Shown: one piece after another, positions 19,501 to 29,360 of the stretch | Numbering within the stretch: position 1 is the first letter of the stretch | How the letters are laid out: every line of letters begins with the position of its first letter | Assembly: GCA_963575745.1 (NCBI GenBank) | Contig: CAUYUJ010015694.1 | Span: 251,001-315,000 of the forward strand | Source: Prorocentrum cordatum | Lineage: Eukaryota > Sar > Dinophyceae > Prorocentrales > Prorocentraceae | DNA length: 64,000 nt | Reading direction: 5' to 3' | Position numbers and translations under genes: made by a program | Notes under the pieces: model-generated | Told to the model about the DNA's origin: nothing | Databases searched by the model: none | Seen by the model: only the letters and a program-made list of their open reading frames with translations

Positions 19501-20464
19501 GACAATACCCTTCCATCGTTTCGCCTTTCGGGGCCTCCGAGGCCCTCGCCGCCACGGCGAAATCCGCGTCGAAATTCCAGCCAGAACGCACCCCAGGAGA
19601 GGTCCAGGGAGTAGCGGTGTTGGTATTGTTCGGTTGTCCTTCAGAGGACCAAGAGGTCATGATAATAATAATACGTTCCAAGATTTCCACATGGTTTCCA
19701 GGATTTCCAGAATTTGCCAATGTTCCGCACCAGCTGCACCGTTAGATACTCTGGAAATTTCCGAACGTACAGCCAATCTTATCATGACATCATTCTCGCT
19801 TTAGTCCCAATGACGACGAAATGGAAGAGAGTGCAGAGCATGGAGGAGGCTGACGGAGAGGCACGACAAGTAAGTTGCCGAGGAACCAGGAGGATGTGGA
19901 CGATGAGAAGAAAGGGGCGTGGGACGAGGGATAGGAGGAGTAAGGGGCTGATGAAAGAAGGGGGGAGGTGGAGCATGAAGAGCGGGGGGGGATGACGAGG
20001 GAGGAGGAGGTAGGAGGAGGACAAGGGGGGAGGATGACAATGGCGCGAGAATTCTGCTGCGACCGGGCTGGCAGAACTCAGACCGGCGCTCATTCGCGAA
20101 TTTTCCTTTTTGCGGATTCAATCGACGCTGGGGTACGGCCAAGACTTTTTTTGGTCGCGGCCGCAATCGAAGGCGCAGGCGGTGTCCGAAGTCAGCCCCG
20201 GCTACGAGCGAAACCTAATTACCTAGCGCGCGCCCTCACGGCTGCCGGAGCTGCCGCCGAACGGGGTACGGCCAAGACGCTAAACAACAAATGTTGGGCT
20301 CAGGAGGGGCTATGTTTTTCGGGCCGTTCTGGAGGTCTATCTCGGAGACCTACCCGTGTCCGAGGCTCGCAGTGGCCAGAAGAGCACCCTCGTTCCGTAT
20401 TCGGCGCGTTCTTTTTGGTAGCGCGAGGAGTACAGAACCCACCCGCTGGGTTCTCCGCAGCTTT

Positions 20465-20854
20465 TTCTTTCTCCTCCTCTTTTTCCGCGTCCTGCGCCCT
20501 CCTCGCCTTCCTCGTCCTCCTCCTCCAACTTCTCCGCCTCCTCCTCCTCCTCCAACTCCTCCTCCTCCTCCTCCTCCTCCTCCTCCTCCTCCTCCTCCTC
20601 CTCCTCCTCCTCCTCGTCCTCGTCCTCTTCCAACTCCAACTCCTCCTCCTCCTCCTCCTCCTCCTCCTCCTCCTCCTTTTCCTCCTCCTTCCTCCTCCTC
20701 CTCCTCCTCCTCCTCCTCTTCCTCCTCCTCCTCCTCCCTCCTCCTCCTCCTCCTCCTCTCCTCCTCCTCCTCCTCCTCCTCCTCCGCCTCCTCCTCCACC
20801 TCCTCCTCCTCCTCCTCCTCCTCCTCCTCCTCCTCCTCCTCCTCCCCCTCTTCC
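20465..20854. repeat. TCC/CTC microsatellite (LINE-2 target, left side)
   Basis: About 390 bp of near-continuous CTC triplets with occasional CTT and CTCCAACTC interruptions. The same repeat type resumes at 26994 on the other side of LINE-2, so the element split one microsatellite. Six-frame translations here are homopolymeric artefacts. Confidence 0.95.
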
Positions 20855-20855
20855 T
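20840..20855 (+). repeat. Target-site duplication of LINE-2, left copy
   Basis: The 16-bp sequence TCCTCCCCCTCTTCCT is repeated exactly at 26994-27009, directly after the poly(A) tract. Because the leader starts with CC and the right copy is followed by CC, the true duplication could extend to 18 bp. Confidence 0.82.
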
Positions 20856-20876
20856 CCGTAGCCATTTTGGCTCAAG
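20855..20876 (+). other. Complete genomic copy of the dinoflagellate spliced leader
   Basis: All 22 positions match the DinoSL consensus; the sequence begins TCCGTAGCCA and ends TTGGCTCAAG, with T at the variable first base. In dinoflagellates this leader is trans-spliced onto nuclear mRNAs from a short SL RNA. The SL RNA intron and Sm site do not follow, so this is not an SL RNA gene but a reverse-transcribed leader. Confidence 0.97.
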
Positions 20877-21027
20877 TTCGAAACTCGTCCCTGGCGCTTC
20901 GAGCTTGTTCGCCGCCGAGGGGAGGCTCAGTGTCTTTTCCCTGGGGACAGGCCCCTGAATCTTATCCGTCTTGCGCCAAAGCACGCTGCGTTGCAAGCAT
21001 CGCTCGCGTCCCTGTGCAGTTCCAGCC

Positions 21028-21953
21028 ATGGCGGGCGGCGGGCCCTCCTCGCTCGTCGTTCCCTGCGGGACGTGTGGCTGCAAGAAGAACATGCCTTGGT
21101 ACAAGTGGTGCAAGTCGTGCCACAGTCCTTTGGCCTCGCCTCTGGCTAAGGGTCGTCCTCGTGCTGGTGGGGATGGTCAACTGCCTGAAGGAGGTAAGCG
21201 TCGCCGTGGCGCTGACGGAGGTGGCAAAGGTGCTCGAAAAGGATTCGGCCGCGCTGGTGTGCCGCCCCCTCCGTCCAGCAACCAGCATGAGTACCTTGAG
21301 GCGCTCACCAAGCACTTCAAGGGCGTTGGTGACTGTCTCCCTGGAGCTGATGCCATCCTCCAGGCTCTGGTTGCTTCGTCCAGTGCGGTCAAGCAGGCGG
21401 AGCTCGACAAGCCGAACGCTGGGGTGCAGGCCCCGGCAGTCCAGAAGCAGCTCCTTTCCAAGGAGAAGGAGCTGTTGCAGGTTACGGATTCTATCGAATA
21501 CCATCGCAAGCGTGGCGAGGAGCTGCGGACAAGGTCCGCTCAGATCGGCACGGAGATCGAGCAGCTTCGTGTGCGATATCGCGAGCTCTCCGCCAAGGTG
21601 GCTCCTCCCGGTGAAGACCCAGGTGCTGAGGTCGACATCGCGAAGTTCAAGGACACTTTCTCGGCCATGGACGTGTTCTTGGGTCAGGCCGCAGAGGCTG
21701 TGCAGAAGGAGGGCCTCGACGACCTCCATGCGCAGTGCGTTGCAGTCGGGCAAGGAGCATCTCAACAAGTCCGACGAGGCCGTCAAGGCTCGTGGTTCTT
21801 CTGCGAGATCGGTTTCTGCTTCTGTGGCCAGGCCCCACATTCGCTCAGACGACGACCTCTACAACCTCCTGTGCGGCCCCATCGGCGCCCGCTGAGGAGA
21901 AGAAGCGCAGGTTGGAGATGGTGGAGGCCGTGGCCAGCAGGTTGCGCACCTAA
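21028..21953 (+). pseudogene. LINE-2 ORF1 (Cys-rich, coiled-coil RNA-binding-like protein), frameshifted
   Basis: The start is ATG 21028 (MAGGGPSSLVVPCGTCGC), 151 nt after the leader, in the context CAGCCATGG. An N-terminal Cys pattern (CGTCGCKKN, WCKSC) suggests a small zinc-binding unit, and a Gly/Lys/Arg-rich stretch follows. About residues 130-200 are a likely coiled coil (KEKELLQVTDSIEYHRKRGE). Around 21735 the best frame changes to one reading GKEHLNKSDEAVKA, and again near 21890 to EEKKRRLEMVEAVASRLRT, which ends at TAA 21951-21953. ORF1 proteins of LINEs bind the element RNA; that role here is by analogy. Confidence 0.65.
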
Positions 21954-22244
21954 TATCACTACAGCCTATCGGGAGGGGGCTTTGCGTCCTCCCACCTGGC
22001 CGCTGGAGGCCCATACTTCGTCCTCTGGGTGCGCCGCGTCATCGCCAGGTACCTTGTCGACAGACCCCTCTGCTACAGCCCCCACCCACCTCCCAGCGCA
22101 AGCTGGTTGGCTCCCAGGGTTAAAGGCTGGGAGCGGCTTCTTAGCGGAGGGGTCGGTGCAGTCTGAGGCGCCTGGCCACCCACAGAGCTCTGTTGCATCG
22201 GTGAGCTGCTATAACCAGCCCAGTGTAGTTCTTCCCTCGGACTC

Positions 22245-23673
22245 TGAGTTTCCTGGTGGTGAATTCGGTTTCATCCTCGAGACTTTCAACGGTTCGGGCT
22301 GGGGAACTGCTCGTAAGAGACTGGAACAAACCCGTGCTCACACTGTGTGTATACAGGAGCATAAGCTTCGCAGTTTTGAAGAAATCAATCAAGCCAGTGC
22401 GTGGGGGACCCGACATGGTTGGAAGATTATCTGGGAGCCTGGTTGTTCTGGGGGGGAAGGTGGTGCTTCTGCTGGTGTTGCGTTGGCGGTACGTGCAGTT
22501 TTTGGATTCCACCCTTTCCTCGACGCCACTCAGGTTTCTCCGCGCAGGTGCGTTGCAGGTGTTGTTCAGCGGCCGGGACAGCCGAAGTTCTTAGTTGCCA
22601 GCATCTACTTGCACGACTGCGAGCAGATGAGCGATGACAACGTTGCCATCCTCTCGGATGCCATGTCGTTCCTGGGGCACTCGGGCCTGCCGTTCGCGAT
22701 GGGCGGGGATTTCAACCCGGCTCCCGAAGTGCTCCTGGGCAATGGGATTCCCGAGCCCCTGCGAGGTTCACTGGTGTCGGCGCCTGGGGATCGACGGTCT
22801 TTGACGGGCCCCAACGGCACCAAGCACTATGACTATTTCCTGGTTTCTGGTGGCTTGAGCAAATGCGTAAAGGAGGTCTCTCTGGTCGAGGAGGCCGCCA
22901 CTTATCCTCACTTGCCTGTGTGTCTGGAGTTCCACAAGTCGCTCAGCACTCTGAGGGCCCTCAGGTTTCGCAAGCCTCCGAAGATCCCCGTCGAGCCTGC
23001 CATGGGACCCGTGGCGCAGCCGCCCGATTGGTCTCAGGCCCTGGAGATTTGGGATTTTACTTTGGAAAGTGCTGTCTCTGGGAGGCTGCAGGAGGCTTTC
23101 TCGGGGCTGGACTCGGCCTACGAAGTGTGGGCCAACCTCAGCGAGGTCGAACTTGTCGCATCGACGCAGTCGACCATCCCAGTTTTTGGCACACGCGGAC
23201 GCAGGCCCAGGTGCGAGCGGCACGATCCGCTCACCATCGACACCAGGGCCGCGCCGCCGTCAGCGCAGCAGTCGGTCAATTTCTTTGTTGCGCAGTTGCG
23301 CGCTTTGATCGGGCACCTCGGCGCGGGCGACCCCGTCGAGCACCCGGCCGTGCAGTCGATTGTAGGTCAGTTGCGACGTCCTCCTCAGAGTATCCTGGAC
23401 AATCTGGGGGAGTGGTCCGTGGTTCACGATCAGGCTGTTTTATTCTTGGGACGTATAGGCGAGCTTGCTCTGGATGACTGGAGGCTTTCTTTGACCCAGT
23501 TGTTGGAGGATTTCGAGGAGTCCCTTTCGGAGGCCGCCGCCTTTACTCGTAAGTTATCTAGAGCTTCCTGGAGGCAGTGGATCTTGGAGGGCATCGAGAA
23601 AGGGGGCAAGGGGGCTCGCAAGTTCACGAGGGACCCCCAATCTTGGAAACTTGGAAACCTACTACTACCCTGA
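22245..23673 (+). pseudogene. LINE-2 endonuclease domain and linker
   Basis: The endonuclease nicks the chromosomal target and primes reverse transcription. The fold of apurinic/exonuclease-endonuclease-phosphatase type is shown by ILETFNGSGWGTARKRLE (about 22270), VCIQEHKLR with the metal-binding Glu (about 22350), MGGDFNPAP with catalytic Asp and Asn (about 22700-22725) and the C-terminal HYDYFLVS (about 22825-22850). A linker rich in helices leads toward RT. The frame ends at TGA 23671-23673 because of a frameshift near 23640; the RT continues in another frame. Confidence 0.85.
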
Positions 23674-25291
23674 GCTCTGATGGTGCCCTGGTTTCGGATC
23701 CACTCAGCCTCCTGAAGGCAGAAGCCCTCAAGTTTGCTGACCTCTGGGGCACTACGTATCAGGAGGCTCGGCCGCCTGACCGTTTCGCGCGCGAGGCTAT
23801 CCTGGAGCCCTTGGAGTTTCTCAGCCCTCCTGTGCTTCGAGACCTCAGCCTCAGCTATTCCAAGTATACGGCGGTCTCTGTCGACGGGTTTCACATGAGG
23901 CACTTCGCACAGCTTAGCGATGGCGCCCTCCTGGCCCTGGGGAAGATGTTCCAGCTCTGGGAGATGCTTTCGGCTTTTCCTATTCAGTTGAGGGTGGTCC
24001 TCCTGGCTATGTTGTCGAAGGCCTCTGGAGGCTTTAGGCCTATTGGCCTCTTCGTGGCCCCTTACAGACTCCGGGGACGCGCTCGCCGTCGCTTAGCTGA
24101 GGAGTGGGAGGCTGCTTGGCAGAGGCCCTTCTTCGCATGTGGGCGATTCAAGTCTTCCTCGGATGTGGTTCGGAGGCAAGCTCTTAGATCCGAAGAGTCT
24201 GTTTCCTTCAAGGACGCGTCCGCAAGCGTTCTTCGGGACATGTATAAGTTCTACGAACCATTTGATCTGGAGCTGCTTCTAGACCGTTGCAGGCGCGTTG
24301 GCTTTTCTTTGCAGGTGGCCCGCTTGTGCGCGTTCGCCTACCAGCGTGCACGGTTCGCATTGATGAATGGCAGCGTCAACGGTCCGTGGCTAGCCATCAA
24401 GGGTGTCATCGCTGGGTGTTCGATCGCGACTACATTCGTTCGTATATACCTCGTCCTGGATCTGGATAGGTTGACGCCGCCGCGCTCGGTTACCCTAGAT
24501 GCTTATATCGACGACTGTGCCTTGAACTGCACGGGCAGTCCCGAGCTCGGGGTTCGGGACCTTGTGGCCGCATCGCGAGCGCTGCGCCGCATTCTCACGA
24601 TCGATTGTAAGTGCTCGCTGTGGATTATCGCACCAAGGGGGTCACGGCTGACAAGGCTTGCCTCATCTCGCCCTCGGCGACCGTTTCTCGTCGCCTTCGT
24701 GACATCCTAGGGGGACTAGCTGGGCCGACCACTACGGGGGTAGCTAATCTCGGGATCGACGACACTCAGGGTAAGCCTCGAAGATCGCCTGGTCGTGGTG
24801 CTACTGCCAAGAAGCGAGCCGCCATGTTTAACCGTCGTGCCAAGAGGCTGGCCAAGTTGAAGCCTGACCTCGGCAAGCGACGCAAGCAGATATTTACCGC
24901 TGGGCCGCTACCTGGCATTCTATATGGAGCAGAAGTTCACGGGTGTAGCGACGGGGAGGTGCGTCGGATCCGTCGCGGGCTCGGTCGTGCACTACAGCCG
25001 TCGGCAGGAGGTCGCTCGCTCACCGTACTCATGATCGCCGAGGACGATCCCTCCTGGCTCGCCTCGGTAGCACCAGTGGTTCGATGGGGGAAGGAGGTGT
25101 GGATCACGGCTAGCAAGGTCACGTCTCTTTCGTTGTCGTTTGCTGCGCTGCGCTCGGCATGGAGTGCCACGTTCTCCAAGGACATCACATGGCGCTCGCG
25201 TGGTGGACCAGTCGGTGCCATGAAGCTTTCTTTGTGCAGGATTGACTGGCAGATGAAAGACCCCTTCACTCTGACCAATGACATCCAGTAA
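23640..25291 (+). pseudogene. LINE-2 reverse transcriptase
   Basis: RT performs target-primed reverse transcription. Motifs in order: KASGGFRPIGL (about 24020-24055), motif A as RDMYKFYEPFD (Asp about 24237), motif B as GVIAGCSIATTF (about 24405-24440) and motif C as AYIDDCAL (YIDD at 24504-24515). After a frame change near 24610 the thumb reads GVANLGIDDTQG and GILYGAEVHG. TAA at 25289-25291 interrupts the frame, which continues unchanged behind it. The gap in the frames is a few bases each, suggesting decay after insertion. Confidence 0.88.
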
Positions 25292-26985
25292 GTGATCTCG
25301 CTGCCTGTCACTTCACCTGCTCTGTTGAAGAAGCTCCTCAGGGAAGGAGTGCTTCGTGCTTCGGAGAGACAGGCCAGCCTCGCTATGTGGTCCCCTGATC
25401 GGTTGTGCTTCGACGTTATGGTTTCTGCTACTCGGTCGTCTAAGTTCGACAAGATCCAGAGGGGCTATGCGAAGGCGGTTCTTTGCGGGGCTACTTGGAC
25501 TCGTGACAGGGCGGTTAGCTTAGGTTATCAGTGCTGCCCTAAGCGTGTTCTCTGCGGGGAGCCCGACTCTTTGTCCCACAGGATTTGGGAGCGTAGCCAG
25601 CGCTCTGAGCTGCGTGCCAGTCTTGTGGACCCTTGGGTGCCTGAAGCCTCCAAGGACCCCAATGTGGACCTTCCCCTTTTTCACCCGAGGCCTTCTCAGG
25701 CACCCAGGGGATTTGTTTCCACCTCCGCTCTCGGACACAGGTGTAGACATCGCGCGGCGTGGCGACCCAGCTCGGCTGGGTGGCGGATTCAAGAGCCACA
25801 TTTTTATGGATGGCTCGTGCTTTAAACATCCTGTGCGGGAGCTGTCGAGAGCGGGGTGGGGGCTATGTGTTTTTGAAAATTCGGACTCCGCGGCCCCTCT
25901 CTGTTCGGTTTCGGCCCCCGTCTGGAGCCCCACGCCCCAGACGAGCCAGGGAGGGGAACACTCGGCCTTCGGGGGCTCTGTTTTCCTGACCGCGGGACCT
26001 AGCCACTTTTACACGGACTGCTTGAATGTGCACAAGCAGTATCATGCTCCAGGTTAGTATAACCAGATCAGCTACAAACTCGCGTATAGTGGCATGGCGA
26101 TGCAGGCCCTCTCTCACGCTTCGCTCATTCTGAGCTCACCAAGGTGAAGGCCCACCAGAGCTTTGAGCAGGATCTGGCCCCTCAGGAGGCCTTTTACCGC
26201 TTAGGTAACCATGGGGCAGATCAGGCGGCCAAGAGGGGAGCGCTCCAGCACCCTGCCGCTGCGCCCGAGCTTCAAGAAGCTGTGAGTCGTCTAGTTTCAG
26301 TTGCCAAAGCGGTCGCCAAGTTGTCTGCGCACCTCCTGCCTCTCTGGCCTCGCCTTGACCTCAAGGGGGTGCAACTTATCGCCCCGCCGCGCCCTGCCGC
26401 GGTGGCCCGTGGGGGCCATTCTTGGGTGCGTGTCGGGGACCTTTTGGCAATGTACTTTGTGTCTACGAGGGAGGCGCACAGCGGCGGTGCCGCCTCCAGG
26501 AGCCTGTTCCCATCACTCGCGTGTGAAAGTCGCTCAGCTGGCCTCGCTCGGTCACAGGTGCTGGGTGGTCGATTGCTGTGATGACTCTTTTGTGTGTTTC
26601 TGCCAGTCGTGTAAGTGCTACACTTCTGGTCTCAGGCTCGCCAAGCTGGCGAGTCCGTGCAGCGGCCCTCCTGTCAACAAGGACGGCACACCCAGGACAC
26701 CAGACTCCTGGGCTCGTATGCTTCGTGGCCTTCATCCAAAGAGGTCACGGGTGACTATTCTGTCTAGCACGATGGCTGCTCTATGTCCGTAACTTTCCGG
26801 GGGTGGTTCGGCCTGCCTTTTGGGCGGGTGGCCCCCCTTGCGCGTGCGGATGCTGCGCGGCCTCGCTGCTGGCTGTGTCACCGCTCTCTGCGCCAGGCTT
26901 TCGCCTTGCGACTTTGGTGCAGGAGCCTCTGCGCCGAGGCCTGACTCAACGTAGGAGGGTTGCGGCGTCATTAGCGGCGCATGTC
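25292..26985 (+). pseudogene. LINE-2 RNase H, C-terminal Cys-rich segment and 3' UTR
   Basis: A helical region to about 25730 follows the RT in the same frame (KRVLCGEPDSLSHRIW). After a frameshift the RNase H domain reads HIFMDGSCFKHP (first Asp), AGWGLCVF, GGEHSAFG (Glu), FYTDCLNV (second Asp) and, in a third frame, RLGNHGADQAAKRGA (last Asp, about 26195-26240). The end encodes CDDSFVCFCQSCKCY, a Cys-rich unit seen in another frame at about 26575-26625. The last frame stops at TAA 26790-26792, and about 190 nt of 3' UTR precede the A tail. Confidence 0.8.
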
Positions 26986-26993
26986 AAAAAAAA
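26986..26993 (+). other. Poly(A) tail remnant of LINE-2
   Basis: Eight A immediately before the right target-site duplication. With DinoSL at the other end this marks the template as a processed mRNA. Confidence 0.8.
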
Positions 26994-27009
26994 TCCTCCC
27001 CCTCTTCCT
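26994..27009 (+). repeat. Target-site duplication of LINE-2, right copy
   Basis: TCCTCCCCCTCTTCCT, identical to 20840-20855. Confidence 0.82.
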
Positions 27010-27110
27010 CCCCCTCTTCCTCCTCCCCCTCCTCTTCCTCTTCCTCCTCCTCCTCCTCCTCCTCCTCCTCCTCCTCCTCCTCCCCCTTTCCTCCTCCTCC
27101 TCCTTCGGAT
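27010..27110. repeat. TCC/CTC microsatellite (LINE-2 target, right side)
   Basis: Continuation of the microsatellite interrupted by LINE-2. From 27110 to 27600 no gene or repeat was recognised. Confidence 0.9.
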
Positions 27111-27602
27111 TCTGAACCCCAGCCAGGGCTTCAGGAAGCTGACCTGCAGGGGGTCACGTGCGGCTGCAAATCGGACAATCGCGCGTCGCACCCTGGGGCT
27201 GGAGAGGTGCCACTCTCCAGGACGACGACGCGAGAGCGCGAGGATGACCGCGCGTGGCGCACCGCGGGGCGCGATGCGCGACGTCAGGTGACCAAGGGGA
27301 ACGTCCGGGGGCCCGCGACAAGTGCCGCCACCGTGCCAACACTCTGCGCCAGGCCCAAGCGGACATGGTTTCGTGTGTACCAGATCGGAGTGCCAGTCGA
27401 GAGACGGCCGCATCATGTAGCGGGAGAAGGGGACCGCAAGAGGAGGCGGAGGAGAGGCAAAGGGGGGAGGAGGAATTGTTGCAATGATTCTTGGGGCGTC
27501 CTGGGGGCCTCCTTGGGGTGCTACAAGTTGCCCTGCCGTGCTAATTCCCCACATCCAAAGTGGGGTTTTTGTTTTCTCTGGACACCCCGCGCAGGAACAG
27601 GA

Positions 27603-27604
<2 letters not shown>

Positions 27605-27633
<29 letters not shown>

Positions 27634-27752
27634 CACTCACACTCTCTCATCATCAACCTCACCAGCATCATCGATAATGCTCTCTCACATGCTTAGTCAC
27701 TCACATACTCATCATCATCATCATCACTCGCACTCTCTCACACGCTCACGAA

Positions 27753-27819
<67 letters not shown>

Positions 27820-27935
27820 GGCATCGGCATCATCCTCATTCAAACATCATCGCCACCACCACTCACAATCAATCATCATCCTCTTCACCACTCATCTTCA
27901 CCACCACTCATCATCCTCATCCTCATCATCGTTGA
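27605..27935. repeat. CA and CAT microsatellites
   Basis: (CA)n at 27605-27630, CTCACA variants, then long (CAT)n runs at 27712-27728 and 27752-27820 and further variants to 27935. Confidence 0.9.
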
Positions 27936-27944
27936 ATAAATTGT

Positions 27945-28690
27945 GAGGAAGTCTCAGGCGGGAGCCCCCTCCCTATGGGGCCCGCAGATCATGTTGGTAA
28001 TCCGAGCGGGTCATCGGAAACCTGTAACTGTCGTCACTTTTGGGCTCGTCAAGCCTGAAAATGGAGGAAGTCTCAGGCGGGAGCCTCGTCTGTGAGTGAA
28101 TTGGGAGGAAGTCTCAGGCGGGAGCTCCCTCCCTATGGGGCCCGCAGATCATGTTGGTAATCCGAGCGGGTTATCGGAAACCTGTAACTGTCGTCACTTT
28201 TGGGCTCCCCAAGCCTGAATTTGGAGGAAGTCTCAGGCGGGAGCCTCGTCTGTGAGTGAATTCTGAGGAAGGCTCAGGCGGGAGCCCCCTCCCTATGGGG
28301 CCCGCAGATCATGTTGGTAATCCGAGCGGGTCATCGGAAACCTGTAGCCGTCGTCATTTTTGGGCTCGTCAAGCCTGAAAATGGAGGAAGTCTCAGGCGG
28401 GAGCCTCGTCTCTGAGTGAATTGTGAGGAAGTCTCAGGCGGGAGCCCCCTCCCTATGGGGCCCGCAGATCATGTTGGTAATCCGAGCGGGTCATCGGAAT
28501 CCTGTAACTGTCGTCAATTTTGGGCTCCTCAAGCCTGAATATGGAGGAAGTCTCAGGCGGGAGCCTCGTCTGTGAGTGAACTGCGAGGAAGTCTCAGGCG
28601 GGAGCCCCCTCCCTATGGGGCCCGCAGATCATGTTGGTAATCCGAGCGGGTCATCCAAAACCTGTAACTGTCGTCAATTTTGGGTTCTCG
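27945..28690 (+). repeat. 160-bp minisatellite, about 4.6 units
   Basis: GAGGAAG(T/G)CTCAGGCGGGAG starts at 27945, 28105, 28265, 28425 and 28585, a constant 160-bp spacing. Each unit contains the GAGGAAGTCTCAGGCGGGAG block twice, about 108 bp and 52 bp apart, so it is itself a fusion of two related subunits. Units are highly similar, indicating recent amplification. The last unit breaks off shortly before the helicase exon. Confidence 0.93.
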
Positions 28691-28754
28691 CGCTGCCAGA
28701 ACGCAGTTCCCAGGCCACATTTGGATGCAACAAGGAAGTTTTTGGGCTCCTCAG

Positions 28755-29237
28755 GTCGCCGAGGTGCTGCGACAGGGCGCCGAAGGCGCCGACGACGACG
28801 GCCAGGCCGAGGCGCGGGCGCGGAGCCTGCTGATGTTTAGGCCCAGCGAAAGGGAGTTCACATGGCAGAGCTCGGGGGCGCACAGCGTGCGCCGCTCGGG
28901 GTTCACCCTGACGCACGCGTCCTACCTGACCTCCACGCTGTCGCAGGGCCAGACGCTGCGCAAGGGCGTCACCATCGACTGCGCGAGAGACGAGGACGCT
29001 GGCCGCACGGGCATGTCGGACGAGCAGTGGTGGCTGCACCTCTACGTCATGTTCTCCCGCGCCACGTGCATGCGGAACATGCTGATCCTGCGGCCGCCGC
29101 CGCGAGAGTTCCTGGAGCGCGGGCCGCCGGCGTCCCTGCGGAAGGCGCTCCTGGAGTTCGACAAGAGAGCGGTTTTGTCCAGGGCGGAGGCGAAGCAGCT
29201 CGCGGCAGAGCTGGGCTTCGTGCTGCCTTCCGCCTGA
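28755..29237 (+). CDS. PIF1/UvrD-type DNA helicase, last exon
   Basis: The exon begins after CTCCTCAG with VAEVLRQGAEG and ends at TGA 29235-29237. The C-terminal helicase signature is clear: LTHASYLTSTLSQGQTLRKG (motif V-like, with the S-Q-G-Q-T-L core), then LHLYVMFSRATCMRN (motif VI-like, Arg finger region) and LILRPP. These motifs contact DNA and ATP in superfamily 1 helicases such as PIF1. The Walker A and B motifs are absent, so upstream exons or a truncated copy must be assumed. The frame is intact for 161 codons. The upstream 160-bp minisatellite would lie in the preceding intron. It could also be a retrocopy fragment. Confidence 0.72.
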   Translation, partial: VAEVLRQGAEGADDDGQAEARARSLLMFRPSEREFTWQSSGAHSVRRSGFTLTHASYLTSTLSQGQTLRKGVTIDCARDEDAGRTGMSDEQWWLHLYVMFSRATCMRNMLILRPPPREFLERGPPASLRKALLEFDKRAVLSRAEAKQLAAELGFVLPSA

Positions 29238-29254
29238 GCGCGGCTGCGCCTCGC

Positions 29255-29360
29255 TCGAAGCCCGCGGGGTTGTCCCAACGGCTTGGTCTTGCGCGCCAAC
29301 GGCTCGCGGGGTTGTCCCGACAGCCTGGCCCGCGGGGTTGTCCCAACGGCTGCGCGACGT
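29255..29360 (+). repeat. Short tandem repeat around GCGGGGTTGTCCCAACGGC
   Basis: Three copies of CGCGGGGTTGTCCC(A/G)AC directly after the helicase stop, with spacings of 47 and 31 bp. 29360-30010 contains no recognised gene, although 29650-29830 is rich in TTTGGGGG. Confidence 0.7.

Larger units (their letters stand above)
20855..26993 (+). mobile_element. LINE-2: near full-length non-LTR retrotransposon derived from a trans-spliced, polyadenylated RNA
   Basis: In order: DinoSL (20855-20876), 5' untranslated region (20877-21027), ORF1 with Cys-rich and coiled-coil parts, apurinic-type endonuclease, RT with YIDD, RNase H, C-terminal Cys-rich segment, 3' untranslated region and an eight-A tail (26986-26993). 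Target-site duplications flank it. The coding region has several frameshifts and a TAA (25289-25291), so it cannot move as it stands, but the ends are intact. Domain order is that of RNase H-bearing LINEs (I/RTE-like breadth; clade not assigned). Confidence 0.92.

Noticed and set aside
20465-20860. Long frames rich in Ser, Leu, Pro (plus) and Gly, Glu, Arg (minus)
   Set aside because: Six-frame readings of a CTC/TCC microsatellite; no start, domain or splice context.
20855-20876. SL RNA gene
   Set aside because: The leader is not followed by a GT donor, SL intron or Sm site but directly by LINE 5' UTR, and it is flanked by target-site duplications.
27945-28690. CRISPR array
   Set aside because: Whole 160-bp units repeat; there are no unique spacers, and the genome is eukaryotic.
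27945-28690. DinoSL-like sequence in each 160-bp unit (CATTTTTGGGCTCGTCAAG)
   Set aside because: Needs at least three insertions to align with the leader and is part of a tandem unit with no ORF; resemblance is too weak.
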